This document shows positions 7,602 through 7,845 of a DNA stretch of 7,845 nt, piece after piece. The stretch's first letter is position 1; every line of letters starts with the position of its first letter. The DNA lies in NCBI GenBank assembly GCA_002385265.1, contig DGDD01000177.1, positions 1-7,845 on the forward strand, given 5' to 3'. A program made the translations under genes and the position numbers. This DNA comes from Chitinophagaceae bacterium UBA3961. Its GTDB lineage: Bacteria > Bacteroidota > Bacteroidia > Chitinophagales > Chitinophagaceae. Under the pieces are notes generated by a model. That model was given only the letters and a program-made list of their open reading frames with translations, ran no database searches and was not told where the DNA came from.

Positions 7602-7845
7602 GGTTGCAACAACAATTCAAGCGTTTCCTAGAACCCCGTGTTGTGTATCATATTGGTAGCAACAGGGATTAAAGAATCACCTACTACCCCGAAGAGGTTT
7701 GCACATTGGCAGCAACAGTGTTTCAAGCGTATCCCACAACTCTTTGGTAGATTTCAGATTGGTAGCAATAAAGTTTCAAGAGTGTTTTACAACCCCGAAG
7801 GGGGTTGCCGCTTGGTAGCAACAAAGTAGCAAGCGTGTTATACAA
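7602..7845. repeat. 53-bp tandem repeat array, five copies, last one cut by window edge
   Basis: Copies start at 7602, 7655, 7708, 7761 and 7814, each exactly 53 bp with no indels; the last has 32 bp in the window. Each begins GGTAGCAACA (variants GGTTGCAACA, GGCAGCAACA, GGTAGCAATA), continues near TTTCAAGCGT, and carries at positions 31-46 a palindromic core of the type AACCCCGAAGGGGTT. The core is intact in copy 4, nearly so in copy 2, and decayed in copies 1 and 3. Columns 1-2, 5-8, 10, 18-20, 23, 29, 32-33, 35, 45, 48 and 52-53 are invariant in all copies seen. Copies adjoin directly without spacers. Repeats with similar CCCCGAAGGGG cores occur between genes in Bacteroidota (general recollection). 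The open frame through it at 7638-7829 is an artefact. Confidence 0.9.

Noticed and set aside
7638..7829. 63-residue protein encoded in the repeat array
   Set aside because: A 53-bp unit shifts frame at each copy, so the frame is open only by chance; no start signals are seen.
7602..7845. CRISPR array
   Set aside because: Units adjoin directly with no unique spacers, copies diverge along their whole length, and no cas gene is present in the window.
7602..7845. Integron attC array
   Set aside because: No GTTRRRY core sites in the needed arrangement, no cassettes between units, and no integrase.

Overview
The window looks like a moderately AT-rich member of the Bacteroidota, probably near the Chitinophagales, possibly from a metagenome. 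The evidence is the style of the 23S 3' end and 5S, the absence of Shine-Dalgarno sequences before the genes, two matches to the Bacteroidota -7 promoter box (TAnnTTTG), protein types common in that phylum (a secreted Asp-box propeller protein, and an ApbE with an IAQGY motif), and an array of 53-bp repeats with a CCCCGAAGGGG-like core. The genus is not identifiable by eye.

Layout: 1-834 is the 3' part of a 23S rRNA gene (domain V from the peptidyl-transferase ring onward, then domain VI). After an 87-nt spacer comes 5S rRNA (about 922-1034) and a clear intrinsic terminator (1042-1072) that closes the rrn operon. The leader of the next gene is almost pure pyrimidine and built of about nine degenerate octamers. 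Positions 1210-4365 encode a 1051-residue secreted protein with ten clear Asp-box motifs (VPS10/sortilin-like or BNR propeller). A strong stem-loop and a promoter-like box follow. Positions 4520-5536 encode an exported ApbE-type FAD:protein FMN transferase, and 5549-6415 a diacylglycerol-kinase-family lipid kinase. Both appear to start with TTG. On the opposite strand, 6412-7299 encodes a YdhF-type aldo/keto reductase that converges on the lipid kinase and shares a TTAA with it at the stop codons. From 7300 to 7601 there is AT-rich non-coding DNA. From 7602 to the right edge there are five copies (the last cut) of an exactly 53-bp tandem repeat, which probably continues outside the window.

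The genes do not form an obvious pathway. The ApbE and lipid-kinase genes are tightly spaced and could be co-transcribed, but a good promoter match sits at their junction. No nqr, rnf or other obvious flavoprotein target of ApbE is visible.

Points that most deserve a second look: (1) the 23S fragment may be a chimera. It changes from about 62% GC to about 46% GC near position 540, and the visible part of helix 73, which joins the two halves, does not pair. (2) The 53-bp array is perfectly phased without indels and carries a hairpin that folds better as minus-strand RNA. (3) The octamer pyrimidine tract forms the whole leader of the propeller gene. I did not find a convincing new defence or mobile system here.
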